Shown: positions 1 through 6,897 of the stretch, in pieces
Numbering within the stretch: position 1 is the stretch's first letter
How the letters are laid out: every line of letters begins with the position of its first letter
Assembly (NCBI RefSeq): GCF_004122115.1
Contig: NZ_SBKP01000008.1
Span: 62,001-126,000 of the forward strand
Origin: Sphingobium fluviale
GTDB taxonomy: Bacteria > Pseudomonadota > Alphaproteobacteria > Sphingomonadales > Sphingomonadaceae
Direction of reading: 5' to 3'
Length of the DNA: 64,000 bases
The notes under the pieces: model-generated
What the model saw: only the letters and a program-made list of their open reading frames with translations
Told to the model about the DNA's origin: nothing
Databases searched by the model: none
Made by a program: the position numbers and the translations under genes

Positions 1-702
1 CAGCGCAGCGTGCGCTTCCGTGCCGACACCGGCGGGGTGGACGCGCGGCGCGAAACCCGGCTCGGCGGCATTGTGCTTACAAGCGGCGGAGACGACGCGC
101 CCGATGCGGCAGAGGTCGCCCGCGTGCTCACGCAAGCCGTGCGCACCCATGGCCTCGCCCTGCTGCCGTGGAGCAACGCCGCCCTGTCGCTGCGCCGCCG
201 CGCAGGCTTTGCGGGCGTTGCGGAGATATCCGACCCCGCGCTCCTCGCCAGCCTGGACGATTGGCTCCCGCCGCTCATCGAGGGCAAGCGCCGCCTCGCC
301 GCCATAGACCCGCAAAGCCTGAACGCGGTGCTGGACTTGGCGCTGGGGTGGGACGGGCGCAAGCGGCTCGATGCCCTCGCCCCGCCGCATTTCCTGACGC
401 CACTGGGCCATGAAGCCGCGATAGACTATGACGCGCCCGGCGGCCCAGAGGTGGAGCTGCGCGTGCAGGCGCTGTTCGGCCTCGCCGAGCATCCCACCAT
501 CGGGCCAGACAGGCTGCCCCTGCGCCTCAGCCTCACCTCGCCCGCCGGCCGCCCGATCCAGACGACGAGCGACCTGCCCGGCTTCTGGGCGGGCAGCTGG
601 GCGGATGTCGCCAAGGAAATGCGCGGGCGCTACCCCAAACATCACTGGCCGGACGACCCGGCGAGCGCCGCCGCCACCCTGCGCACCAAACGCAAATCTT
701 GA
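1..702 (+). CDS. hrpB: ATP-dependent helicase HrpB, C-terminal part (5' truncated)
   Basis: The reading frame is open from base 1, so the gene begins outside the window; 233 residues and the stop are present. This is the C-terminal region of the DEAH-box helicase HrpB, whose motor domains lie upstream. Family signatures visible here are a central segment with LPPLIEGKRRL, the HFLTPLGHEAAIDY block, and the closing RGRYPKHHWPDDP motif, which is characteristic of the HrpB C-terminal domain. HrpB is a presumed cytoplasmic RNA/DNA helicase whose role in most bacteria is poorly defined. The next gene follows after a short gap on the same strand. Confidence 0.88.
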   Translation, partial: QRSVRFRADTGGVDARRETRLGGIVLTSGGDDAPDAAEVARVLTQAVRTHGLALLPWSNAALSLRRRAGFAGVAEISDPALLASLDDWLPPLIEGKRRLAAIDPQSLNAVLDLALGWDGRKRLDALAPPHFLTPLGHEAAIDYDAPGGPEVELRVQALFGLAEHPTIGPDRLPLRLSLTSPAGRPIQTTSDLPGFWAGSWADVAKEMRGRYPKHHWPDDPASAAATLRTKRKS

Positions 703-755
703 CGAAGCCGCCCGGCTGGGCATAGGGGAGGGCATCGGGTTCAGGGAGAAACGAC

Positions 756-1034
756 GTGGCCGCGCATATCTATCAGACGCCGAAGAATGCGATGCAGTCC
801 GGCAAGGCGCGCACATCGACCTGGGTGCTGGAGTTCGACCCCGCCGAGCCGAAACGGCCCGATCCGCTCACCGGCTGGGCAGGCTCCGGCGACACGCGCC
901 AACAGCTGCGCCTCACCTTCCCCTCGCTGGACGCCGCCAAGGCCTATGCCGAGCGCGAGGCAATTGCCTATCACGTAACAATGCCCGCGCCGAAAGCGCT
1001 GAAATTACAGGCTTATGCCGATAATTTTAGGTGA
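756..1034 (+). CDS. ETC complex I subunit, NDUFS4-like
   Basis: A 92-residue protein of the conserved complex I accessory subunit family (PF04800; eukaryotic NDUFS4/AQDQ relatives), found in alphaproteobacteria and mitochondria. Seen: an N-terminal AHIYQTPKNAMQSGKA block and the central TSTWVLEF followed by GWAGSGDTRQQLRL, matching the family core, then a segment with Ala/Glu-rich YAEREAIAY. The length is normal for the bacterial form. GTG at 756 is chosen because AGGGAGA lies just upstream. The product would sit peripherally on NADH dehydrogenase in the cytoplasm; the main nuo genes are not in this window. Confidence 0.85.
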   Translation: MAAHIYQTPKNAMQSGKARTSTWVLEFDPAEPKRPDPLTGWAGSGDTRQQLRLTFPSLDAAKAYAEREAIAYHVTMPAPKALKLQAYADNFR

Positions 1035-1213
1035 GGGTGAGATCAGGGTAGTTGCAGGAATCTTAGTTGTAACGTCATATATAACCATATGTCGTGCAAG
1101 AACTGTTGGAAGTACCGAAAGGAAGAACGATATCGCTTCAGTCGTGTGAATTGCGAGGCTTGTATGATTTGTTTATCCAACTTGATATAGAGTCTCAGCG
1201 GTGCACTACTACA

Positions 1214-2008
1214 ATGTATAGAGGCTATAGGGGCATCATCGTTTCAGCTAGTTTATGTTTGGCGCTATGGAGCCAAACCCCACGCGCTAAGGAAAGACTT
1301 AGCCCAAGCCCAAAACACCAAACCGAAAATAGCGATAAAAAGGAGAACATCTACATTAAGCCAACCCCGGTCGTTATATTTGAGACACCGGACCAAGCCA
1401 ATACCAAAAAGCGACGTGAAGATGAAAGCCGGAAACACGATGCCCGCGCCTTGCAGGCCCAAATAGACGCTGCTGAGGCCGCCAAAGATCAGAGAGTACC
1501 TACGTGGATAGGAGCGTTTCTCAGTATCCTTAGCACTTGCATTGTAGTTTGCTCCTTGTGCTTGGCCAAAAAAGCAAACAATATCGCTAAGGCCAATATC
1601 GCTAAACAACTGCGTCCTCTGCTGCATTTTGGAGATGTCTATTTCAGTAAAGACAGGCGTATTTTTTGGGCTGAGATTGAAAATAGAGGTGCTGGCCCGG
1701 CTATCAATGTTGAGGTTCACACCATCTCATTGACGGAAGCACAAAACAATGACGCCTGCGCCGTTTCTTTCGGCACAATAGGAGCTGGCGCGAAGCGGCT
1801 CCACGCCTTCGATTTTGGCGAGCCTGTTTTCTTCGCTGACAACGGCCTTGATGTTGCGGCCCTCTATCTGTCGTATTCCAGCCTCCACTACAAAGAACGT
1901 TTTATCCTGCGCGGGCAAATTTACAGCTATGATCACAGACTGCAATCAAACCCCGACAGAGCGGCTCTCCATCTTAAGCGTGGGTGTCCCGATGAGACTC
2001 TCGAATAA
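1214..2008 (+). CDS. hypothetical membrane protein of atypical composition
   Basis: Not recognised. The frame is also open back to a GTG at 1094, but ATG 1214 directly precedes a hydrophobic stretch and is preferred; neither start has a convincing ribosome site. From 1214: a hydrophobic N-terminal segment (IIVSASLCLALW), a Lys/Glu/Asp-rich linker that is probably coiled coil, a second membrane helix (GAFLSILSTCIVVCSLCLA), then about 130 residues with an IENRGAGPAINVEV motif. That arrangement resembles small membrane proteins with a C-terminal beta-sandwich. Codon use is clearly more AT-rich than the neighbours, which suggests horizontal acquisition. Confidence 0.6.
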   Translation: MYRGYRGIIVSASLCLALWSQTPRAKERLSPSPKHQTENSDKKENIYIKPTPVVIFETPDQANTKKRREDESRKHDARALQAQIDAAEAAKDQRVPTWIGAFLSILSTCIVVCSLCLAKKANNIAKANIAKQLRPLLHFGDVYFSKDRRIFWAEIENRGAGPAINVEVHTISLTEAQNNDACAVSFGTIGAGAKRLHAFDFGEPVFFADNGLDVAALYLSYSSLHYKERFILRGQIYSYDHRLQSNPDRAALHLKRGCPDETLE

Positions 2009-2484
2009 AAGGGATGGCGCTATCGTGCGCGTTAGTGGTCGATCTACTCTCTTTCACATATGCTCGAAGAGTAATCGTCTTTTTAAATCGCGAGGTCAGT
2101 GCAAAGCCATAGAACTGACTTTCAGTTCCCCCTGTCCTACAACCCCACACCTTTGCTACACCCCCTCCCGTCCGCTCTCCCTCGAAGGCCAAGGGGGGCG
2201 ATGCGGATGGGCTTTGTGCGGTGCTGCGGGCCGGGGTGAGGGGACGCTCCTTCCTGCGCTGTAAAACAGCCGCGCAACTGTCGGTCGGCGTGAAGACATT
2301 GGGCGAAAACCGGATATATCCGTGTCCCAAGGTGACGAACCGGCGGTGCCCAGTAATGATGTCCTGTAGGGGCGTCGGGTGGCACAGGGGATGCCGGGGT
2401 CCGGGGAGGGACGCTCATATGCGTCGCTCGCTCGCAAACTCTCCCTCTCAGGTGCGATCCGGCCAACCATAATTGCCACTTAGC

Positions 2485-2528
2485 CCCGTACTTGCCTCTG
2501 CGGCAAGCGCACCAGCGCTTAATACGGG
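2485..2528. repeat. nested palindrome (cloverleaf-like)
   Basis: Outer arms CCCGTA and TACGGG enclose two alternative inner stems, CTTGCC/GGCAAG and AAGCGC/GCGCTT, which share a few bases. This could fold as a branched hairpin in RNA or a cruciform in DNA. It may be part of a dispersed repeat; that cannot be tested from one window. Confidence 0.5.
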
Positions 2529-2620
2529 AAGAGCAGGACCGCTGGCCCGCCAAACAAGCACAGGCGCATCCATCGAATGTGCCAGACCATAAGTGTCCTC
2601 GATGCCCGATGCCCGTGGCA

Positions 2621-2837
2621 GGACGCGCCGACCGAATTCCTCTCGTTACCGGAGAAGGCGGGCCTGTGCCTGCCGATCCAACAGCTTTTCCTGCGCGTCC
2701 TGCAGTCTTTGCGGCCTATTTCTCAAGCGAAATGGGTTCTTTGCGGCCCATTTCTCAAGCGAAATGGGCGGGACACGCCGGCCGATTTCCTCTTATCGCC
2801 AGAGAAGGCGGGCTTATGCCTGCTAGTCCAACAGCTT
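2621..2837. repeat. imperfect direct repeat, two 67-bp arms 150 bp apart
   Basis: The arms are 2621-2687 and 2771-2837. Aligned by eye without gaps, 54 of 67 positions agree; both arms contain GAGAAGGCGGGC and end TCCAACAGCTT. The 83 bp between them hold two tandem hairpins, annotated separately. The arms run to 11 bp before the Nudix stop codon, so the element abuts the 3' end of that gene. Confidence 0.7.
2715..2768. repeat. two tandem copies of a 22-nt perfect hairpin
   Basis: The copies lie at 2715-2736 and 2747-2768, a 32-bp period, and differ at one base. The second is CCCATTTC - loop TCAAGC - GAAATGGG, an 8-bp stem; in the first copy one stem pair becomes U-G. The spacer (TTCTTTGCGG) is also repeated. 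Confidence 0.75.
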
Positions 2838-2848
2838 GCCGCGCAAGC

Positions 2849-3391
2849 CTAGCGCAGGAAATCCGCGCCCAGCGCCACCAGCAGCTTGACATCGATCGCC
2901 AGCCCATCCGCCCGGCGCGCGGCGAGGAAGGCGTGGATATCATTGAGAGGCGCGCGGTGGACGGTGATGTTCTCGCCCTCATGCCCGCCGCCAGTGCCGG
3001 TGCGCGCCAGCCCTTCGGCGCGAAAGAGCGTGAAGCTCTCGGACACCAGCCCCGGCGAACTGTAATATTCGCCCAGATCGCGCATATGGGTGGCGCGATA
3101 GCCCGTTTCCTCCTCCAGCTCGCGGATCGCGGCGGCGGAAGCCTCTTCATCTTCCGATCCCGCCTCGTCGCCCACCAGCCCGGCGGGCAGCTCAAGGCAC
3201 GCGCGGCCCAGCGGCACGCGGAACTGCTCGACGAGGATCAGGTGCGGCCCGTCCCCTCCGCTCTCGTCCACCGCGAGGATCACGGCGGCGCGGATGCCCC
3301 GGCTGCGCGAGACATATTCCCACGGGCCTTCTCTCTTTGCCGTGATGTATTTTCCCGCCCACATGATTTCGGGCGTGCTGTGTCCGGGCAT
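2849..3391 (-). CDS. Nudix hydrolase, ADP-ribose pyrophosphatase type
   Basis: 180 residues. The Nudix catalytic box is visible as AIRELEEETGY, preceded by the LELPAGLVGDE segment typical of NudF/ADP-sugar pyrophosphatases. It is followed by the YYSSPGLVSESFTLFRAEGL block usual for ADP-ribose hydrolases. It should hydrolyse ADP-ribose or related nucleotide sugars in the cytoplasm. It is the last gene of a minus-strand run with two TPM-domain genes and lemA, starting 14 bases after the preceding stop. An acidic insertion (EAGSEDEEAS) sits in the box region. The exact substrate cannot be read from sequence. Confidence 0.85.
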   Translation of the reverse strand: MPGHSTPEIMWAGKYITAKREGPWEYVSRSRGIRAAVILAVDESGGDGPHLILVEQFRVPLGRACLELPAGLVGDEAGSEDEEASAAAIRELEEETGYRATHMRDLGEYYSSPGLVSESFTLFRAEGLARTGTGGGHEGENITVHRAPLNDIHAFLAARRADGLAIDVKLLVALGADFLR

Positions 3392-3405
3392 AAGATGTCC
3401 TGTGG

Positions 3406-4089
3406 TTAGAGTTCGATCAGCCGGTCGGGCAGTTCATTGGGGTTGCGGCTGGTGAGCGGGCGCTGCTCGGCGAGGATCACGCCCAGCATGGATATGGCGT
3501 CCACCATGCCGTCTGCGGTGCGATCCTGACGCACCGCGTGGATCAGCGCGGCCATCGCGTCGCCCCAGCGTTCGGGCGCGACGGCGCTGCTGATCGCACT
3601 GTCCGCCACAATCTCGGCCCGATGCTCGGCGAGCGAGAGATAGAGCAATATCGCAGTGCTGGCGTGGGTGCGCCCTTCAGCAGAAGCGCGGAAGATCGTC
3701 ACTGCCTGTCGCCGTACCCGGCGCGCCTTGGTGGCGGGCGGGGTGAGCGCGAGGCGCAGCGGCATCCACGCGAGGGCGTAGCGGATGGCGAGAAAGACGA
3801 TGATCTGTGCGCCGAGCAGCAGGGTGAAGTGCATCCATGCCGGCAGGTCATGCTGCCAGCCGCCGAAGATAGAGACAGCCAGCTCCGCAAACCAGTCTGG
3901 AAAAGCCGCCACCAGCGCGAGCAGGCTCAGCATGCCCGCCACCGCATAATGCAGGCCGACATCATGATAAGCGTCTGATCGCGGGGCGATGACGGTGACG
4001 ATCTCGCCATCGGTCGCGCCTTCCGCCGCGCGCACGGCGGCGCTGATCCGCTCATGATCCGCCTCGCTCAAGGCAAAACGCGCCATCAC
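3406..4089 (-). CDS. TPM-domain membrane protein
   Basis: 227 residues. An N-terminal TPM-type region (AVRAAEGATDGEIVTVIAPRSDAY) is followed by two hydrophobic segments (HYAVAGMLSLLALVAAF and MHFTLLLGAQIIVFLAIRYAL). A second soluble part then carries ASTAILLYLSLAEHRAEIVAD, the motif shared with the YgcG/TPM phosphatase family. The start codon overlaps the stop of the upstream TPM gene by 4 bases (ATGA), implying translational coupling. Proteins of this type occur beside LemA in many bacteria, and the pair is thought to work at the membrane; the biochemical role is unsettled. Confidence 0.8.
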   Translation of the reverse strand: MMARFALSEADHERISAAVRAAEGATDGEIVTVIAPRSDAYHDVGLHYAVAGMLSLLALVAAFPDWFAELAVSIFGGWQHDLPAWMHFTLLLGAQIIVFLAIRYALAWMPLRLALTPPATKARRVRRQAVTIFRASAEGRTHASTAILLYLSLAEHRAEIVADSAISSAVAPERWGDAMAALIHAVRQDRTADGMVDAISMLGVILAEQRPLTSRNPNELPDRLIEL

Positions 4090-4880
4090 CAGCCTCCCGA
4101 AGCCCCGCCGCCGCCAAAGCCGCCGCCGCCGCCGGAAAAGCCGCCGCCAGACGACCAGCCGCTGCTGCTGCTGCCGCCCCAGCGTGATCCGCCGCCGATA
4201 CCCGGACCCCAGAGGATCACAGGAAGCGCGCCGCCGCGATAGGCCCGGCCCGCCCGCCCACGCAGCAACATGGGCAGGATGATGAACATGAAGATGAGGA
4301 AGATCGCCACCAGCACCTGTCCCTTTTCCTCGCCGCCCTGCTGCTCCTGTGCGGCCTGCGCGGCGAGCTTGCGCGCCTCTTCGGGCGGCAGCATCAGGAT
4401 GCGCACCAGCTCGTCCGTCCCCGCCGCGATACCTCCGGGATAGTCCCCCTGCTTGAAGCGCGGCACGATGATGTTGCGGATGATCCGGCCAGACAGTGCA
4501 TCGGTCAATATGCCCTCAAGGCCATAGCCCACCTCGATCCGCAGCTTGCGCTCGTTGGGGGCGATGATGAGGAGCGCGCCGTCGTCCCGTTCCTTGTCGC
4601 CGATGCCCCAGTGATCGCCCAGCCGGAAGCCATAATCGGCGATGTCATAGCCTTGCAAATCGGCAAGGGTAACAACGACGAGCTGCCGCTGGCTCTGCTT
4701 TTCAAGCTGAGTCAGCTTCGCGTCGAGCGAGATTTCCTGTGCGGGGGAAAGAATATCGGCCGAGTCAACCACCCGCCCGGTGAGCGCGGGAAACTGCTGC
4801 GCGCCCGCTGCGCCAACCTGCGCGCATAGCAGGATCAGCGGCCAGAGCAGCGCAACAATCAGGCGTGTGGCTGTGTTCAC
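4086..4880 (-). CDS. TPM-domain protein with Gly/Ser-rich tail (YgcG-like)
   Basis: 264 residues. A signal peptide (about residues 1-27, ending near AAGAQQ) precedes a TPM domain starting FPALTGRVVDSADILSPAQE and containing DKERDDGALLIIAPNERKLR and VGYGLEG, both hallmark strings. A membrane helix near residue 195 (VAIFLIFMFIILPMLL) leads into a strongly repetitive Gly/Ser tail ending GGGGASGGW. The TPM domain would be extracytoplasmic. It overlaps lemA upstream by 4 bases. The Gly-rich tail is normal for the family. Confidence 0.88.
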   Translation of the reverse strand: MNTATRLIVALLWPLILLCAQVGAAGAQQFPALTGRVVDSADILSPAQEISLDAKLTQLEKQSQRQLVVVTLADLQGYDIADYGFRLGDHWGIGDKERDDGALLIIAPNERKLRIEVGYGLEGILTDALSGRIIRNIIVPRFKQGDYPGGIAAGTDELVRILMLPPEEARKLAAQAAQEQQGGEEKGQVLVAIFLIFMFIILPMLLRGRAGRAYRGGALPVILWGPGIGGGSRWGGSSSSGWSSGGGFSGGGGGFGGGGASGGW

Positions 4881-5491
4881 TTCGCTCCGTCAGCGCCAAA
4901 ATCGACCGTGGGCGCTACATCGGCATTGGGTGAAGTCGCCTGATAGGGCGCCATCGGCTTTGCCCCGCGGATCGCCGCGCCAATCATGTCCGGGAAGGTG
5001 CGGACGCGGGTGTTATAGTCCTGCACCGCCTCGTTATATTTGATGATTGCGGTAGAGATGCGGTTTTCCGTCCCTTCAAGCTGCACTTGAAGATCCTGAA
5101 AGTTCTGGTTGAACTTGATGTCCGGATACGCCTCTACCGTTGCAAGCAGGCGTCCGAGCGATTGGCTCAGCGCGCCTTGCGCGGCGGCGAACTGTGCCAT
5201 CCTGGCGGTGTCGCCCAGCTCGTTGGCGCTGACCTGGATCGAGGTTGCCTTTGCGCGGGCTTCCACCACGGCGGTCAGTGTATCCTGCTCTGCCCGTGCC
5301 GCGCCCTTCACAGTGGCGACAAGGTTGGGAATGAGGTCTGCCCGGCGCTGATACTGCGCCTGCACATCGGCCCAGCGCGCCTTGGCGGCTTCCTCTGCAG
5401 TGGGAATACTGTTGATCCCGCAGGCGGAGAGCGCCAGCATCATTATCGCCATGGCTGCGATGCGAATGGGATGGGCGCGGTTGGTCTGCAT
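4877..5491 (-). CDS. lemA: LemA family lipoprotein
   Basis: 204 residues from ATG 5491, which has a purine-rich GGGGGA upstream; the frame continues further 5' but that part is implausible. The N-terminus is a lipoprotein signal ending LSACG. The LemA core follows: KARWADVQAQYQRRADLIPNLV, then VEARAKAT and YPDIKFNQNFQDLQVQLEGTENRI split over two helices, and YNEAVQDYNTRVRTFP. It is the first gene of the lemA-TPM-TPM-Nudix operon. LemA proteins are coiled, membrane-anchored and of uncertain function; co-occurrence with TPM proteins is well established. Confidence 0.92.
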   Translation of the reverse strand: MQTNRAHPIRIAAMAIMMLALSACGINSIPTAEEAAKARWADVQAQYQRRADLIPNLVATVKGAARAEQDTLTAVVEARAKATSIQVSANELGDTARMAQFAAAQGALSQSLGRLLATVEAYPDIKFNQNFQDLQVQLEGTENRISTAIIKYNEAVQDYNTRVRTFPDMIGAAIRGAKPMAPYQATSPNADVAPTVDFGADGAK

Positions 5492-5621
5492 CGATTGATC
5501 CCCCAAGGTTTCCGTGCCGCAATCTAGTGTCAGCACCGGTGCTATGCAACAACTGGACAGCCAAGTTGTTCCATGCAAAGTTCACGCCCGCAATTTATTC
5601 TTAAAGTGGGGAGATAGCGAG

Positions 5622-6053
5622 ATGTCGATAGGTTCGGAATTCAAGGAGTTTATTGCGCGTGGCAATGTGATGGATCTGGCAGTAGGTGTCATCATAGGTG
5701 GCGCATTCGGCAAGATCACAACGTCGCTTACCGAAGATGTCATCATGCCGGTTCTGGGCTGGTTGTTTGGCGGGTTCGATTTTTCACAGCATTTCATACG
5801 GTTGGGTACGCTGCCGGCAGACTTCAAGGGCAACCCGGAAAACTATGCCGATCTGAAGGCTGCCGGAGTGGCGATGCTGGGCTGGGGGCAATTCCTCACC
5901 GTCATCATCAATTTCATCATCCTCGCTTTTATCATCTTCCTGATGATTCGCGCGGTGAACCGCATGATGGCGCCCAAGGTAGAGGCTGCGCCCGCCGGGC
6001 CGAGCGAAGAAGCGCTGCTGCTGCGTGAAATCCGCGATTCTCTGAAGAAATAG
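5622..6053 (+). CDS. mscL: large-conductance mechanosensitive channel MscL
   Basis: 143 residues from ATG 5622 (upstream GGGGAGA). Diagnostic features: the N-terminal [21 protein letters not shown] with the first pore helix, [13 protein letters not shown], a second membrane helix ([19 protein letters not shown]), and a C-terminal helix ending [12 protein letters not shown]. MscL is a homopentameric inner-membrane channel that opens on hypo-osmotic shock. It is divergent from lemA; the 130-base gap holds both start regions. The length is normal. Confidence 0.96.
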   Translation: MSIGSEFKEFIARGNVMDLAVGVIIGGAFGKITTSLTEDVIMPVLGWLFGGFDFSQHFIRLGTLPADFKGNPENYADLKAAGVAMLGWGQFLTVIINFIILAFIIFLMIRAVNRMMAPKVEAAPAGPSEEALLLREIRDSLKK

Positions 6054-6162
6054 CGACGCGGTTCGTCGCAAAGGCGGGAACCTGTTGCGGCATAGATGGT
6101 TTGCACCGCATCGCGCCATCGCGTGTGTGCGCCATCTGTGCATGCAAACAGGAGATAGATTT

Positions 6163-6417
6163 ATGAAGCCATTCGTCGCCCTTCTCGCCCTCGCCACTGT
6201 TGCTGGTCTGTCCGCATGTGATTCCAGGCAGCAGGACGCTGTGGAAAACACAGCAGAAAACCAAGCCGAAAAGATCGACGACATGGCTGATAAGCTCGAA
6301 CAAAGCGCCGATAATGTCGGGACCGCAGTCGATAATCAGGTCGATGCGCTCAAGGAAAAGGCCGAGGATGTTCGCGAGGCTGGTGAGGCCGCGAAGGAAA
6401 AGCTGGAAGGCAAATAA
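6163..6417 (+). CDS. small Ala/Glu/Lys-rich lipoprotein
   Basis: 84 residues from ATG 6163 with AGGAGAT six bases upstream. A lipoprotein signal ends GLSACDS. The mature part is a continuous amphipathic helix rich in Ala, Glu, Asp and Lys (AENQAEKIDDMADKLEQSA and similar). It probably forms a periplasmic coiled coil anchored in the outer membrane. No enzyme motif is present. A strong terminator follows 25 bases after the stop. Confidence 0.8.
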   Translation: MKPFVALLALATVAGLSACDSRQQDAVENTAENQAEKIDDMADKLEQSADNVGTAVDNQVDALKEKAEDVREAGEAAKEKLEGK

Positions 6418-6442
6418 TCTCCAGATAAGGCTTATGCTGTAT

Positions 6443-6475
6443 GAAGGGCATGGATTTCGCGATCCATGCCCTTTT
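6443..6475 (+). terminator. Rho-independent terminator after the small lipoprotein gene
   Basis: GGGCATGGAT pairs with ATCCATGCCC around a short TTCGCG loop and is followed by TTTT. It separates the lipoprotein gene from the tmRNA gene. Confidence 0.85.
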
Positions 6476-6507
6476 CATATCGCCCTGTGGCGCCTATATA
6501 GGGTGTG

Positions 6508-6855
6508 CCGGCTTCGACCGGCTATGGCGATAAATTGTGCCGTGTAATAGATGCAGCGGACCCGGGGGCAGTACCCGGCGGCTCCACCATATTCCCTGAT
6601 CGCTCAGGGCATCTGACGGGGCCGAACCAGGATCGACGTGTATTCAAAGACGGTGTTTTCGCTCAGGCTGAGTAACCTGTTCAAGGCTCAAAACCGATAA
6701 GTGCCAACGATAACGAAGCACTTGCTCTTGCAGCGTAATTGAGGGCCTCACGGCCTGACATTACCCTAACAGAACGCGGCTGGGCCAGCCGGGCAACAGA
6801 ATGGATTCCAGCGGTTTGGATGGCACCGGGCAACAGAAGCCATCCACCCCCTCCG
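6508..6855 (+). ncRNA. ssrA: tmRNA, circularly permuted two-piece form
   Basis: The acceptor piece comes first and ends CGGCTCCACCA at 6589. An intervening sequence of about 28 bases follows, then the coding piece starts GGGGCCG at 6618, which pairs with CGGCTCC of the acceptor arm (one G-U). The tag reading frame starts at GCC 6703 and encodes ANDNEALALAA with a TAA stop at 6736-6738. The permuted order is the known alphaproteobacterial arrangement, giving two RNAs after processing. The outer ends are approximate. It rescues stalled ribosomes in trans-translation; the LAA end of the tag is the ClpXP signal. Confidence 0.93.
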
Positions 6856-6897
6856 GTTCGATCAGATCGAAAACTGCCCTAGCCCGTGCCCGAATGA

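Larger units (their letters stand above)
2009..2848. other. 840-base noncoding region with hairpins and repeats
   Basis: No credible gene on either strand. The long plus-strand frame crossing 2492-3409 is the shadow of the minus-strand Nudix gene plus repeat sequence. The region contains a perfect small hairpin at 2112-2128 (GAACTGA / TCAGTTC), a longer nested palindrome at 2485-2528, and a repeat structure at 2621-2837. Together with the AT-rich gene just upstream it looks like an accessory insertion between housekeeping genes. Confidence 0.6.

Noticed and set aside
2492..3409. 305-residue plus-strand frame over the repeat region and Nudix gene
   Set aside because: Half of it is repeat DNA translated in three directions and half is antisense to the Nudix gene, which has the full catalytic box.
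4054..4242. Pro-rich plus-strand peptide (PPPKPPPPPEKPPP type)
   Set aside because: It is the antisense of the Gly-rich tail of the TPM protein.
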